NCBI GenBank assembly: GCA_024867545.1
Contig: JANFNE010000022.1
Location: 62,001-126,000 of the forward strand
Origin: Phytopythium helicoides
Taxonomy: Eukaryota; Oomycota; Peronosporomycetes; Pythiales; Pythiaceae
DNA: 64,000 bases
Direction: 5' to 3'
The notes beneath the pieces are model-generated. The model saw only the letters and a program-made list of their open reading frames with translations. It was not told where the DNA came from and did no database searches. Of this stretch, positions 19,360-30,378 are shown in pieces. The position numbers and the translations under genes are program-made. Each line of letters starts with the position of its first letter. Within the stretch, counting starts at the first letter, position 1.

Positions 19360-19986
19360 CTACAGCTCGCCCTCGGGCTCGGCGATCTGGCCGACGGTTG
19401 CGCTTGACATGCGCGAGAGGAAGCTGGACCACCACAGACTGACGCAGTTGCTGAACAGCAGGCGGTACTGCAGCAGGATGACGCCGAAGGTGATGATATG
19501 CGCGAACGGCCAGACCGAGTAGTTCTTCTGCAGCGTCGCCGGCAGGCGCTCGATGGCGGCGTCCATGGCGTCCGCGGGTTTCTTGCCCTCCATGCACTTG
19601 GTGGTCACAAAGAAGGCGACCGTGATCTGCGGCGCGAAGAAGAACATGTCGAGCGCGATCTTCTTGGCCACCACGACGGGGCCCTTGCCCGGGATTACCT
19701 TGTCCACGAACGCGAGCCACTTGTGCAGCGTCGGCGCCAGAAAGCAGCCGCCCCACACCATCATTCGCAGCGTGCGCACCGTGCTGGCGCTCAGGAACTC
19801 GTCGTCCGCCTGCTCCGTCTCAGAGTTCGCGGCGTCATCTCCTGCCACCAGGACCTTGGCCTTGGCCTCGGCGCGCTGGGCGATGCGGTCGCCCACGCCG
19901 AACAGCGTCGCGGACGTCAGCGCCTTGGTGAGCAGCGGCGCCCGATGCAGCCAGCCGTCGTAGAGCATGGCCACCCGCCGCACCAT
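19360..19986 (-). CDS. Mpv17/PMP22 family membrane protein, copy 3
   Basis: A 208-residue intronless protein with the ATG at 19986 (MVRRVAMLYDGWLHRAPLL). The open frame runs on upstream to 20175 without conserved sequence, so the shorter start, which aligns with its paralogues, is used. It has GVGDRIAQRAEAKAK, RMMVWGGCFLAPTLHKWLAF, KKIALDMFFFAPQITVAFF and YSVWPFAHIITFGVILLQYR, the standard family blocks. The loop between helices 1 and 2 (about 45-75) is acidic and Ala-rich. The C-terminus ends in an acidic EPEGEL. Confidence 0.9.
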   Translation of the reverse strand: MVRRVAMLYDGWLHRAPLLTKALTSATLFGVGDRIAQRAEAKAKVLVAGDDAANSETEQADDEFLSASTVRTLRMMVWGGCFLAPTLHKWLAFVDKVIPGKGPVVVAKKIALDMFFFAPQITVAFFVTTKCMEGKKPADAMDAAIERLPATLQKNYSVWPFAHIITFGVILLQYRLLFSNCVSLWWSSFLSRMSSATVGQIAEPEGEL

Positions 19987-20337
19987 CCTGGGCTCGCTTC
20001 CAGTCGTGCTGGACTCACACGGTGGCAGTTTGCGGGGGCGAGCGGCCTCCCTCCCCTCCACGCAGCAAATCGTCAAATGCGCGGTCGGAACGGAACGCCT
20101 GAGAGGTGGCGATGCGCAATGATGAGTGTACCGGTACCACCGTACTGTACAGTCATGTCCCGCCTCCAAATGCAACGCAACATGTTATGGGATGTGTCTC
20201 TCACTTGCTTTAGTTACCAAAACTGAGCGAGCACGGGCACGTGGTGGAGAGCGCGATGGAGGGAAAACTCGCGGATGTGCTCGCGGACGCGGGGGCCTGG
20301 ACGTTAATAATTGGAGCGCCAGCCTCTGGGAAGACCC
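19987..20337. other. Spacer between Mpv17 copies 3 and 4
   Basis: 351 bases holding the promoter of copy 3 and 3' region of copy 4. No gene, repeat or strong hairpin was recognised. Confidence 0.35.
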
Positions 20338-20946
20338 TCAGATGGCGGCGGCCTCGGGCTCGCCGTCCATGACGATGGCCTTGAACGAGTCGGAGCCGCT
20401 GCTGCTGGACATGACGGAGAGGAACGTGGACCAGCCGATGTTGGCGACGTTGATGAACAGGATGCGGTATTGCAGCGGCACGAAGCCGAAGGTGCACACA
20501 TGGATGAGCGGCCACACGGTCCAGTTGACGGCCAGCGTGGGCGGCACCTTGGCGACGCTGGTCTGCAGCGACTCGGCCGCGGGCCGGCCTTCCATGCACT
20601 GCATGGCGCTGAAGAAGGCGAGCGTCACGGGAGGCGTGAACACGAGCTGGTCGAGCGCGATCTTCTTGGCCACCGCGGCGCGACCCTTGCCGCGCACCAC
20701 CTTCTCGAGCACGTTGTACCACGCGTGGCCCACGGGCGCGAACAGCAGCCCGCCCCAGACCATCATGCGGCCCGTGCGCTTGAGGCCGGCCCACTCGTCC
20801 TCCTCACGGTCTTGGTGGTCGCCCGTGGCCTCGAGGCGCTGCGCAATTCGATCACCGAGGCCGAACAGCGCGGCGGACGTCAGCGCCTTGGTCGCCAGCG
20901 GGCGCTCGCGCAGCCAGCGGTCGTATGCAGCGCGGAAGCGAGCCAT
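20338..20946 (-). CDS. Mpv17/PMP22 family membrane protein, copy 4
   Basis: A 202-residue intronless protein. The ATG at 20946 gives MARFRAAYDRWLRERPLATK. It has GLGDRIAQRLEATGD, RMMVWGGLLFAPVGHAWYN, KKIALDQLVFTPPVTLAFF and WTVWPLIHVCTFGFVPLQYR. The last helix (NIGWSTFLS) is followed by a Ser-rich and acidic tail of about 25 residues. The coding sequence is more GC-rich than copies 1 and 2. The open frame continues upstream to 21216 but that part is not conserved. Confidence 0.9.
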   Translation of the reverse strand: MARFRAAYDRWLRERPLATKALTSAALFGLGDRIAQRLEATGDHQDREEDEWAGLKRTGRMMVWGGLLFAPVGHAWYNVLEKVVRGKGRAAVAKKIALDQLVFTPPVTLAFFSAMQCMEGRPAAESLQTSVAKVPPTLAVNWTVWPLIHVCTFGFVPLQYRILFINVANIGWSTFLSVMSSSSGSDSFKAIVMDGEPEAAAI

Positions 20947-21344
20947 GGCGGGCGTCGAGAGGCAGCGGGGGCCGCTTGCGGAGCCGCCGGCAGTTTCAGG
21001 AATGGCCGCGCGCGGCGAGTCGGCTCGTGGCCACCGGCGCCGACTGCAATCACGCCGCTTGGAGTGACAACGCGTCAGCCACGAGACCCAGGGGCGGCGC
21101 AGAGTGGCCGTGCGCGCCATCCGTCCGAGAGGAACCAGAGTTGAAGGAGATTTGCCACTCGCAAGGGAGGGGTGTCGCGCGCGGCCACTCGTCGTCACTT
21201 GACCAAAGGAAATCACTCAACCGCGCTCACTTTGCACTGGTTAGTCACTGCCTTGTTCAAGTTGCACACGCAACTTGATCGGGAGGTTGCCGTCAGAGTG
21301 CATGTGCAACGGGCGAAACCCCCACGGCGCCATTGGGAAAGTGC
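20947..21344. promoter_or_regulatory. Divergent promoter, Mpv17 copy 4 and AP2-like/IQ gene
   Basis: 398 bases between divergent ATGs. No clear CCAAT box or repeat. The promoter role is inferred from gene layout only. Confidence 0.35.
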
Positions 21345-24300
21345 ATGGCGTCGGGTATGGAGCCGCTAGTTGCTGCTGCTGATGACGACGGTGAGATGAC
21401 AACGTCGCTCTATAGGCCGCGGAGGGGACGACGGCTGCTCGACGGCGACGTCGGCCTCGTCCATCTACGCGTCTCGAGCGCGCAAAACGGGCACTGGGCG
21501 AAAGAAATCGCTGACGACTCCGCAGCCGCCGGTGGGCCCGGCAGGTCGAAAGCGCGAGCGCGTGTGCGACGGAGTGAGGCGAGCGCTGGAGCACTTAGCG
21601 CCGCAGGTTGTCGAGGTGACGGACGTGAGCTGCGCGCGACTGCAACAGCGACTGCTGGGACCCAGGCGCTACTGGTATCGATACGTGAAGCAGGAGAAGC
21701 AGCCGCAGCACGGTAAATGTCGCTGGGAGGCTCAGTGCTACGTGGTGAAGTGCCGCAAGTCGACGGCGGAGAGACTGCGTGCGAGCACGTGGCACTCAGT
21801 CCCGCGTCTCCACAACGAAGACGTCCACCTCAAGCATTTGGGCTTTTACGAGACCGAAAAAGCCGCCGCAACTGCCTTTGACAATGCGATTCGTGCGCGG
21901 GATGTTGCGAATCCGCTGACTGGGGCTCACTTTATGAACAGTGAGCTTCCAATCCAACTGATCAAGTACTTTCAAGTCAGGGTCGTGTCAGAGCAATTTT
22001 CTCGCTTGGCGCAAAAGGAACGACTACACTCTATCTACGAATCGCTATTGAGTTGTGACGTGTTTTCGTGTGAGCGGGCAGTGGAGCAAGCGCAGATAGA
22101 TCAAGACATACCACATGTTCCTGCACTCGTGGAGGTGAAAGGATTCACTTGGATAGGTCGTAGCGTCGAAAAGCTGGCGATTTGGCGGTATCTGACCATG
22201 CACTTTATCGTTCGTGCAATGACCCCTGCACAGTGGGCCTCAATAGACCGAGCAGAGCAGCAAGAGCTATCCCACACGGAGCGTTTTGGACTTAGCCACT
22301 CGCTGAATGATCGCTCATTGAATATCAGCCCGTGTGCAGTGCCAGTTTACCGCGACCTCGCAATGCTTGTAGCGGAATCGAACCAAGAGAGTAGCGAGAC
22401 AATATCCGTTTTACCTCACTTCTATCACGGACTGCCTGACGAGCTAAAGAGGATGATGGCCGAGGAAAATGCCAAAGCGAGCTCTATCACGACAGGGAAC
22501 GCTATTGCTGCCTCTTCGAGGATGATCAGCAAACTGGCAAAAAACACCGAGGGAGCTTTTGTACGAAACTACCTCAAACGGAGACGCGAGTACATGCAAG
22601 CAGCAACAAAGGTGCAGCTGCTGTTTCTTCTCAATATGCAGAGCAAGGCTCTTAAACTCCTGAGACAGCGCCATTTTGCCGCAATGACGATGCAGCGACT
22701 GTATCGAGGCCATAGGAGACGGCTGTTTGTGGAACTCTACTTTCAGGTTGCTACTTGCGCAGCTGCACTTATCCAGTCTGTCTATCGATCTTTTGTGTCT
22801 CGGCGAGAAACAAGATTGCTGAGAAAGAGAATGGAAGCTGCCACACTCACAATCCAAAGACTATACCGGGGACATCGTGCACGTCTGTTCTTTCGATGGG
22901 CCTGGCAAATGCAGAAAAGCGCAGTCATCTTAGAGCGACTAGTGCGAGGGTTCATGGCACGGCGTCGCGTTCTTCGCATTCGCCGCGCGAGATATAAAAC
23001 AGCAGTCGTCATTCCTGCCGCTCGATTGATTCAGCGAATATGGAGAGGGCATCATGCGCGCGTACTGGTCTGCGAGAAGCGCCGGATCCGAGAAAAACTA
23101 GAGATCCTCATGCCAGCTGCTTTGCGCATCGAGTCGCTTGTTCGTGGCTTCCTCGCTCGTAGGTTGGCAAAACGCTATCGACGTGCCAACCAAGCCGCGC
23201 TGTACCTGCAACAGGTATGGAGACAGTACCGATACCACCAAAAATGGATATCACTTCTCACACTTCGACGCCAACACCGCATGGCGTCCCGCATTGGTGC
23301 GCTGGGGCGTGGATACATTGCGCGTATGTTTGTGGCTCGCGAATTGCGTCGGCGATACTTCCTCAACGTGATGCAACCAAGCGCTGTAACCATCCAGCGA
23401 GTGTATCGAGGGTATATCGTGCGGCGGCGAGTAGAAGCTAGAAATGATCGAGTGGAGGCGGCTATCACGCTGCAAGAAATGTGGCGGCGGCGTTCGAACA
23501 TCAAGAAAATTCAAGAGAAACTGCGGGGCTTCAGACAGTCAATTCGCATTGCTAGTGCATCTAAAATTCAGCGTGCGTACCAGTGCTATCGCGCACGTCA
23601 ACGACTTCTCTACTTGCGACTGGCCCGACAAGGCACCTACGGGAAGGCTGCAGTCGTTATCCAATCTGCTTGGCGAAGCCACTGCAGCCGCGAAGCACTC
23701 AAGAAATTTCGCTTTTGCTCCATTATTGAGCGAAAAGCCCATGCTTTAACTACCGCGATGGATGAGCGCGAGATGATCGAGTTCGATCTGTTCGACGCAC
23801 GCGCTGACCTGAAGCGTATCATCCGGTACAAAGCAAAGTCACTGCGCCGGATCAAAGAGCTCAAGGCCATGAGGATCGATTGGGAACGAAGACAACCGGT
23901 CGTTGAGAAAGAGTTGAGCCACCTAACTGAAGAAGATATCGACCGCGGATGGGGAGAGGCGTTTGTGACTGAGAAGCACATTCTTCATTACAGCCTGGAG
24001 CTATCTGTCGAGGACATCCTCTCTCGGAAAGAACAGGTACGAGAGTATGAGGCCGAGATTGAGGATCTGAGACTAGAGATAGAGGACCTTGAGCGCGATC
24101 TTGAAGAGTGTGTTCTCTCAGAAACGAGCGAGCTCGAGGGATATCGAGAGTTTGAAATGGCACATGCAGCGCAGATGTTTCGAGAAGAGCACCAGCGTCG
24201 AGTTCAACTTCAACGAATTCGTTGGAGAGTCAAGAACGTTCGCAAGAATATCATACTGCGGGAGCGTGCAAACATTGGATCCATTGAGAAAGAGTTCCTC

Positions 24301-24711
24301 GAAAATAGGCCGGTTCGTGAGCTCGGTGCGCTCGCATTTGGCAAGAAGCAGTTGATAGAGCAAAAGCTTCAACATGCCATTGCCAGTGCGGTGGATTCGC
24401 GTGACAGACAGGCAGCAACTGTACGAGAATCGACTCGGGATCAAAGCATTTTAAATGGTTTCAACGGAGTCGTCGAGCGTATGAGTACGATAACCAAAGA
24501 GTATTCGTTCCAGTATCGCATTCCAAAATCCGACCTACGAGAAGATCCGAACTCACCCACGTGCCAAGATTGTGGACGTATCAACTGTGACTGCGATGCA
24601 AACCAAAACGAAGACCAGCCAGCCGCGTCACAGCTTTCTGTAAGCCAAATGCAGATAACCAAGTCGAAAATGAGGAATCGGCTCGCTTGGAGATGGAAAT
24701 ACCAAGACTGA
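21345..24711 (+). CDS. AP2-like domain fused to a long IQ-motif array
   Basis: Proposed exons are 21345-21390 and 21545-24711 (intron 154 bases, GTGAGA...GGCAG, phase kept), giving 1070 residues. The big frame has no ATG near its start, so a first exon is required; ATGs at 21345 and 21357 both fit. Residues about 57-134 resemble an AP2/ERF fold: RYWYRYVK, then CRWEAQCYVVKC, then LGFYETEKAAATAFDNAIRA. From about 368 to 738 are some eleven IQ-like units (for example TMQRLYRGHRRRLF, TIQRLYRGHRARLF, TIQRVYRGYIVRRR), expected to bind calmodulin. A coiled coil follows (about 750-945), then a Cys cluster CQDCGRINCDCD near the end. Function is unknown. The C-terminal frame is uncertain. Confidence 0.75.
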
Positions 24712-24801
24712 TGGAGGCAGAAATTTTTGAATGGCTCGTGAGCAATCTTCAAGCGTCCACTTCTTCAATCCAAAGTGCCAAGCTGCAACGGAGTAATTCG
24801 G

Positions 24802-27234
24802 CTAATCATCCGACCAATCCGACGCCTCCGACATACTCAGCGAGTCGGCACGGTTGCGCAAGCCGATCATTTGCTGCACATTCACAAACAAAAAACATCA
24901 GGCGAATGCAGATAGTCAGTAGTTATGGTAGAACTCACCGATTCAAAGTCAGCAACTGGATTCTTCTGCTCCTCGATCCTCGGCGGCGGCGGTGGCGGAC
25001 GAGCTGGCTTCACGTTCGGATCACGCTCCTCGTCCTGCTTCTTCTTGATGTTGCGGATTTGTGCCAGGAAATCATTCTATCCCCAATTATTGAGATAGGT
25101 AAGTTTGGGTTTGCAGCGCATTAAATCGCAATATTAATCCAGCGACGAACTTACCTCATCGTCGTTGGAAGCCTTCTCGATATCGGAGACATCGCCATCA
25201 ATGCTTCCATCATCAGACATGGTGACTGATGGAAGTTTATTGCGCTTTCCTTCACCGTAATCAGAAGCTGGCGGCGGTGGCGGTGGGGGCTGGGACGGAG
25301 CAGTGACTTCTTTTGCTGTGAGAACAGTAACCGGCTTGGCAATGCGCTCACGGTCACGCTTTTGTTCCAGCTGATCTTGCTTTCCACTGATCGCAGCTTG
25401 GCGACGGAGCATGCGCTGCTTCATTTCCTCAGCGATAGTCAGCGGCTTATTGGCTTGCGCCTGTTATGATTAGATCGTGGTCGTGGTCAGTAAGGATAAT
25501 CCCATGTTGGTGCTTTTTTTTTTGATAACGTACCGCAGACTTTTCAATTGGATCTGACTTTGCCTCGCTTGGGCTGACCTGAATGAATAAAGTACATGAC
25601 AACACGTCAACTTCTCGTCACAACTGCCTTACCAATAAAAGAGATATCACCTTTCGCAACTTGATGTTCGGGTTGCGGATCTGATCAAGCAAACTCATGG
25701 TTTGTGGCGCGTCGTCTTCAGCAGGCGCGACAGGTCCTTGGTCTTCGTCATGCTGCGGTGGCGGAGGCGGTGGAGGAGCATCATCCTGGTCAGCACCAAC
25801 CGGGGGTGGCGGTGGGGGTGGCATCGTATCATCGTCGTCGCCGTCTTCGTACCCAGGCATCGGGGGCGGCGGCGGCGGCGGCGGCGGGGCATCGTCAACT
25901 TTTGTGAAATCGACAGTTGGTGCCGGCGGTGGTGGGGGCGGCGGACCGTCCACAGGACCAACTTGAAAAGTTTGGTCGGTCGGCTCTTGCGCAACTGGGC
26001 CGTCTGAAAAAGTAGCGACAGGTGGAAGATCCGGGAGTGCCTTGTTTTGAAACATCGACGGCGCAATCGACGTGGTTGCATCCGCTTCGACTGCATACTT
26101 GTAGTCGGCAATGTTTTCAAGCGGTAGATTTGTTGGGAGCTTTGCTGACATGTCTGGCATGACGCCCATGGATGGATGGAACTCGAAGTTGAGTCTGTGA
26201 ACCTCGGGCTGAATCACATTTACCGCCTAGGTTAGTCCTATTTCGCATCAACAAAAGAATACATACGAATGTCGACGCACCAGTTCATCGCCAAATTGGA
26301 CGGTTCGGGGTGCCATCGCAAGCTCTTTCCGCTTCTCCTCCTCCTCTTCGTAGTCAGTGCCGAGCAAGTTGTCCCACGAAGTGTACTAAATGAGAAACCA
26401 TCCGAGCACCCCAGTCAGCGTTCTGAAGTATGTCTGATCCAAAGGGTTGGGTTACCTTTTGGTACGGATTCTCGCCGGAATTGAACAGCAAAAGACTACC
26501 AACAGATGGAATGTATTCGGGAAGCCGACCGAGCCCTTCCTGCAAAGTTTTTGTTACGGAGTCAGAATTGGTGTTGGTCAGCATGCAAGATGCACAAGCT
26601 TGAGCCGCAAAGTTCCTACCTTCTCCATGTCAGCCTCTGGACGCTGGGTCTCCTGGTACAGGTTGACTTTTTCAAAGAGCTCCACCACTTCGGTCATATG
26701 TTGGCCGCGCTGCGCTGGTGGTGTCGGCTCCTGCGAAATCGCTCGTTAGTGAATCGGTTGTGTCAATCATTACCATTCACAAGCTCGTACCGCTGGCAGG
26801 AAGTGCGTGTCCTCATCCGCGTCCGGCACGACAACCGGAGCATCAGCGTACGGCTTGTCATGGAAGAGCGTCTTGGTCATCGGCAGCACTACAACAGCGA
26901 TACGTTAGCTGGGAGTAGATGTTCTCCCACTGAGAATGCATGCGAAAAGCTTACCCTTCGGCGCTGGGTACTTGGACGTGGAGAACACGGTGGTGGGCTT
27001 GTTGGACGTGCGGCGCGCCGTGAGCGCGTTCACCTTAGCCTGACAGACGCGGATACGCGCGTCCACGGCGGCGACGCGGTCCTTCTCGGCCGAGATCTTG
27101 AGCGCGAGCCGGTTGAAAATGTCGCCCACGACCGCGTCCAGCTGCGACAGCTGCTTGATCGCGTCCTTGGCCACGAACTGCGGCCGCAGGTCCTCATACA
27201 CGCGCTCCACCACGTACACCTGCGATGTCTGCAT
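24802..27234 (-). CDS. WASH1: WASH complex subunit 1 (Arp2/3 activator)
   Basis: Ten exons: 27234-26955, 26888-26791, 26730-26620, 26539-26456, 26385-26281, 26226-25651, 25578-25534, 25460-25155, 25076-24939 and 24873-24802, giving 604 residues with every phase consistent. The N-terminal WAHD1 part has VVGDIFNRLALKI and FSTSKYPAPKG. The family block GLGRLPEYIPSVGSLLLFN is present. Long poly-Pro runs follow (residues about 310-380). A WH2-like LLDQIRNPNIKLRK comes next, and NDFLAQIRNIKKK is a second similar segment. The last exon ends in the acidic Trp motif SDWSDD. WASH1 nucleates branched actin on endosomes for retrieval and recycling. Converges with the AP2-like/IQ gene 90 bases away. Confidence 0.92.
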
Positions 27235-27370
27235 GGCGGCGGGCGGGGCGGGTGAGGCGCCGGCGGGGCCGGTCTCCTTGCGGCTGCTTCTTGGCGACGG
27301 TCGGAAAATGATGATGGAGTGACGGTGTCGCATTGTGCTGGGTTTATAACTGCAGCAACACTGATATGAA

Positions 27371-27405
27371 CACTTCAACCCGACCACTTCAACCCGACCA
27401 CTTCA
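27371..27405. repeat. 14-base tandem repeat, 2.5 copies
   Basis: CACTTCAACCCGAC occurs at 27371-27384 and 27385-27398, followed by CACTTCA. It lies between the CCR4 stop and the WASH1 ATG, about 140 bases upstream of WASH1. It may be a promoter element or simple slippage. Confidence 0.55.
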
Positions 27406-27467
27406 GTTGCATTGCACCCGTCGATCATTGTTATTACAGCGCGCGCCTGCCTAAGCGAAAAGCTCTA

Positions 27468-29797
27468 TCAATACTGACCTCCGTTCGGGCTCGTGGGCGC
27501 CTTGAGGCTGAAGTCGAGACATAGCGGCACGTGGTCCGACATGAACTGGCAGTTGGGCAGCGCCGTCTTGGAGCGTGCCTCCAGGACCTCCGGCGGGTGC
27601 ACCTTGAGGCCGGCAAATGGCGTCAGCAGCTCGTGCGTGTACCATACATAGTCCACAACGCCCGTCCAACGACCTGTCGTGCGTGATACGCGGATAAGCC
27701 TACTTTCATCCTCCACATTGCGGTCTCGCTACGACGTACCAGTGTAGTTGGTGTACTCGGGCTCGGAGCCAAAAACGGACGCGTAGGCACTACCGAATGG
27801 TATGTTATGGTCCATAGACATGGAAGCGTAGATGCTCAGCAGTTCATGTGGCGCCTGGCGCATGTCAGGGTGGTCGAGTGTGACCTGGTTGCGGGTCATC
27901 AGCTGATAAACTGCGCTCGAGGGTTCACTATTGAAATCACCGCACAAAATGGTTGGCAGGTTGCGTGACAATGCGATTTGTTCCATCTGTTTGCACACGT
28001 CATGCGTCAGAACGAGCACTACCGCGGCAAGAAGATCCTGATCAAACAAACCTGCTTGACCAGCATATTGGTCTGCCATAGCTTCACATCCGGGAACTTT
28101 GGATTTGAGAAGACATGGACATTGGCGACACAAATCAATGGACCCGTGACTTTCCGTGCTGCTCCAGCCACACACTAGTTAGTTTGCAACCAATACGACT
28201 AACTATTTAGTGCTTCCACCAACTTACATGACTCAATGTTGATGCCAGGAACAACCTCGAGCACAGCGATCTGGGCCACATTGTCGCGCATGAGTCGCTG
28301 ACGCATCGTCGAGACGTGACGCTGGAAGATCTGGCAGGATTTAGGATGTGAGTTTGTTAGTCTCATTGGCATGTGGCATTTTCACGCACCTCTCGCTCCG
28401 CCAAAGTTGGGCCGCTGTAATTAATGTCGAACTCGTTCATGACATTTGCCAAAAACTTGTTGGCGATCTCATTGAGCTCAATCGGGTACTGCTCCTTCAA
28501 AATGAACCGGTTTCGCTTGTAAAACATCGCGCAGCCGTCAACTTTTCCTTCAAGACCCATGGACTCGCGGGATTTCTTCAAGTACCACCCTTCGTACCCC
28601 CACTCCGACATCATGGGGTAAAAGAAGTTTTTGTAGTGATCGGCTTGGACTTCCTACATTATCGCCAAACACAAATGAGCAAACTCCGGCACACCAAGTC
28701 TTCAAGGCGGAAGCATTACACGAATACTAATTACCTGCATGCACAGAATATCAGCATTGTACGTTTGCAGTTCCCGGCGAAGTAGCTCCCGGCGAAATGA
28801 CCAGTTAAGTGCCCACACTGGACAATACGGATACATCTGGCGCGTCGCGCAAATCTCCGCGAGAATGTTGTAGGTCAGGACACGGAATACCCCGATTTGC
28901 CGAAGGCGCGGAGTTGGTCGCTCCTCATACATGTTGGCCAGCATTTGACGTCGAGGTGGTGCCGGAGGGACTGACGACAGAAGCGAGGATCATCAAGATA
29001 TCATTGTAAGTAATCGGCCACATTGTCAGATCGCAAGTTGCCGGGGAACTTACACGGCAGAACAATCCCAGTGTCAACGAACTTGGATACGGTTGCGCTC
29101 CCATCGCGGCGCTTGACTCTACACTCGACGCGGAGTACATATCCGACATCTTTCTCCGAGGGCGTGTACGACCTTCACGATTTCATGATGATCAGTACAG
29201 TGACGCATAGCTACCCAATCGAAGTCAAGATATTGCGTACTTTTCATGGTGAATCTCAATCCATGATTCCTCTCGCTTTGGGCAGAACACATCCATGTTG
29301 TGCAGCTGCGATTTCCACGGCACCGTGAGCGCGGGATCGTCTTGCTTACTTCCGTCGTCGGCGGTCAGAAGCGCGTACTTTTCGTGCAACTGCTTGTGCG
29401 AGTGCCAAGCCAGCCTGAAGCAGTCAATACTGCAAAAGCTCGAGTGTTCACGCGTGATACCGAGGCGGCAGCACATCACACACTCGATCTTTGCCACGAG
29501 TAAAAGAACATTCCCCACTCCAGCCTCGCCACTGTTTCTGGGACACTCAGCGTTCGCGCATGCGCGTCGCAACGATGATCGATACCAGTGGAACTCCATA
29601 TCCACGGTCTTGTCATCGATGTCGCCTTCAAACGAGCGAAAGAAGGCGTGCGTCATCACCCTGCAGCCCTCCACCGGCTGGTCGACGCGTAACGAAATCT
29701 TTCCCTCGCCTCGCGTCGGCGATCCTTTCGGAGGCGACATGGATGCTCCATTACGTCTCGTTTTGGAGCTCGCTGGTGAGTGGATTGTTTTCCGCAT
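27468..29797 (-). CDS. CCR4/CNOT6-type poly(A) deadenylase with MYND-like finger
   Basis: Eight exons: 29797-29241, 29172-29054, 28970-28735, 28653-28390, 28330-28228, 28158-28052, 27986-27740 and 27673-27468, giving 612 residues. The C-terminal endonuclease/exonuclease/phosphatase domain starts FRVLTYNILAEICATRQMY. It has the catalytic Glu in LCMQEVQADHY, then GPLICVANVHVFSNP, CGDFNSEPSSAVYQL, and the final SDHVPLCLDF His. The N-terminal half has Cys/His spacing CVMCC...FCSIDCFRLAWHSH, MYND-like, as in plant CCR4 proteins; there is no leucine-rich repeat as in yeast and animals. It shortens mRNA poly(A) tails in the CCR4-NOT complex. Start 29797 is the first ATG in frame; 29740 is possible. 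Confidence 0.88.
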
Positions 29798-30378
29798 GCT
29801 CGAAGCGTTCACGGGCTCTCCCTTCTCGCCCCGGATTACCGTCCTGTGGAGAGGCGTTTGGCACGTCAGTTGCCTCTACAGAACCTACAATAACACCACT
29901 CAGCCCTGCTCTCGTCACTCACAAGAATGAGGTGGTTTGCAATGAGCATACGCGCCCCGAAGTAGCGCGCCACACTCGGCAGGAGGATCAAGTGATCCGC
30001 TCGAGCACTTGCTGACTTCGCGAGCGTTCTGCGCGGCCAAATCAGCTCCGCAGCGGCTCAAAACGCGCACAAGACGAGTGCCGACACTTGTTCACTCTAT
30101 CCAACGACGTTCGGCAGCGTAGACAGCGAGGGGGAGCGGCGCAGCGCGCGCAGGCGGCAGGCAGCGAGCGGTGGTTGCACTCGGCTCGAAGGCGTTTTGC
30201 GGTGTGGTTCAAGTTCAGCCGCAGACACTCGTCTGCTTTTATTACTTAAATGGATAGTGCTTCACGAGTATATTTCTTATATATGCAAAATATAACATGA
30301 TACTACATTAATATATCGCATCACGACTGTATACTTGCTGCGATACGAAAGACAACACTGAGAAAGGCAATCCCTCTC
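29798..30378. promoter_or_regulatory. Divergent promoter, CCR4 and PH-PH-TBC genes
   Basis: 581 bases between divergent ATGs. The right half has a conspicuous A/T-rich stretch (30237-30325, many TATA and ATAT steps) in otherwise GC-rich DNA, which could be the core promoter of the PH-PH-TBC gene. The left half is GC-rich. Confidence 0.4.

Noticed and set aside
25697..25966. Plus-strand Gly/Ser-rich frame
   Set aside because: It is the antisense of the poly-Pro exon of WASH1.
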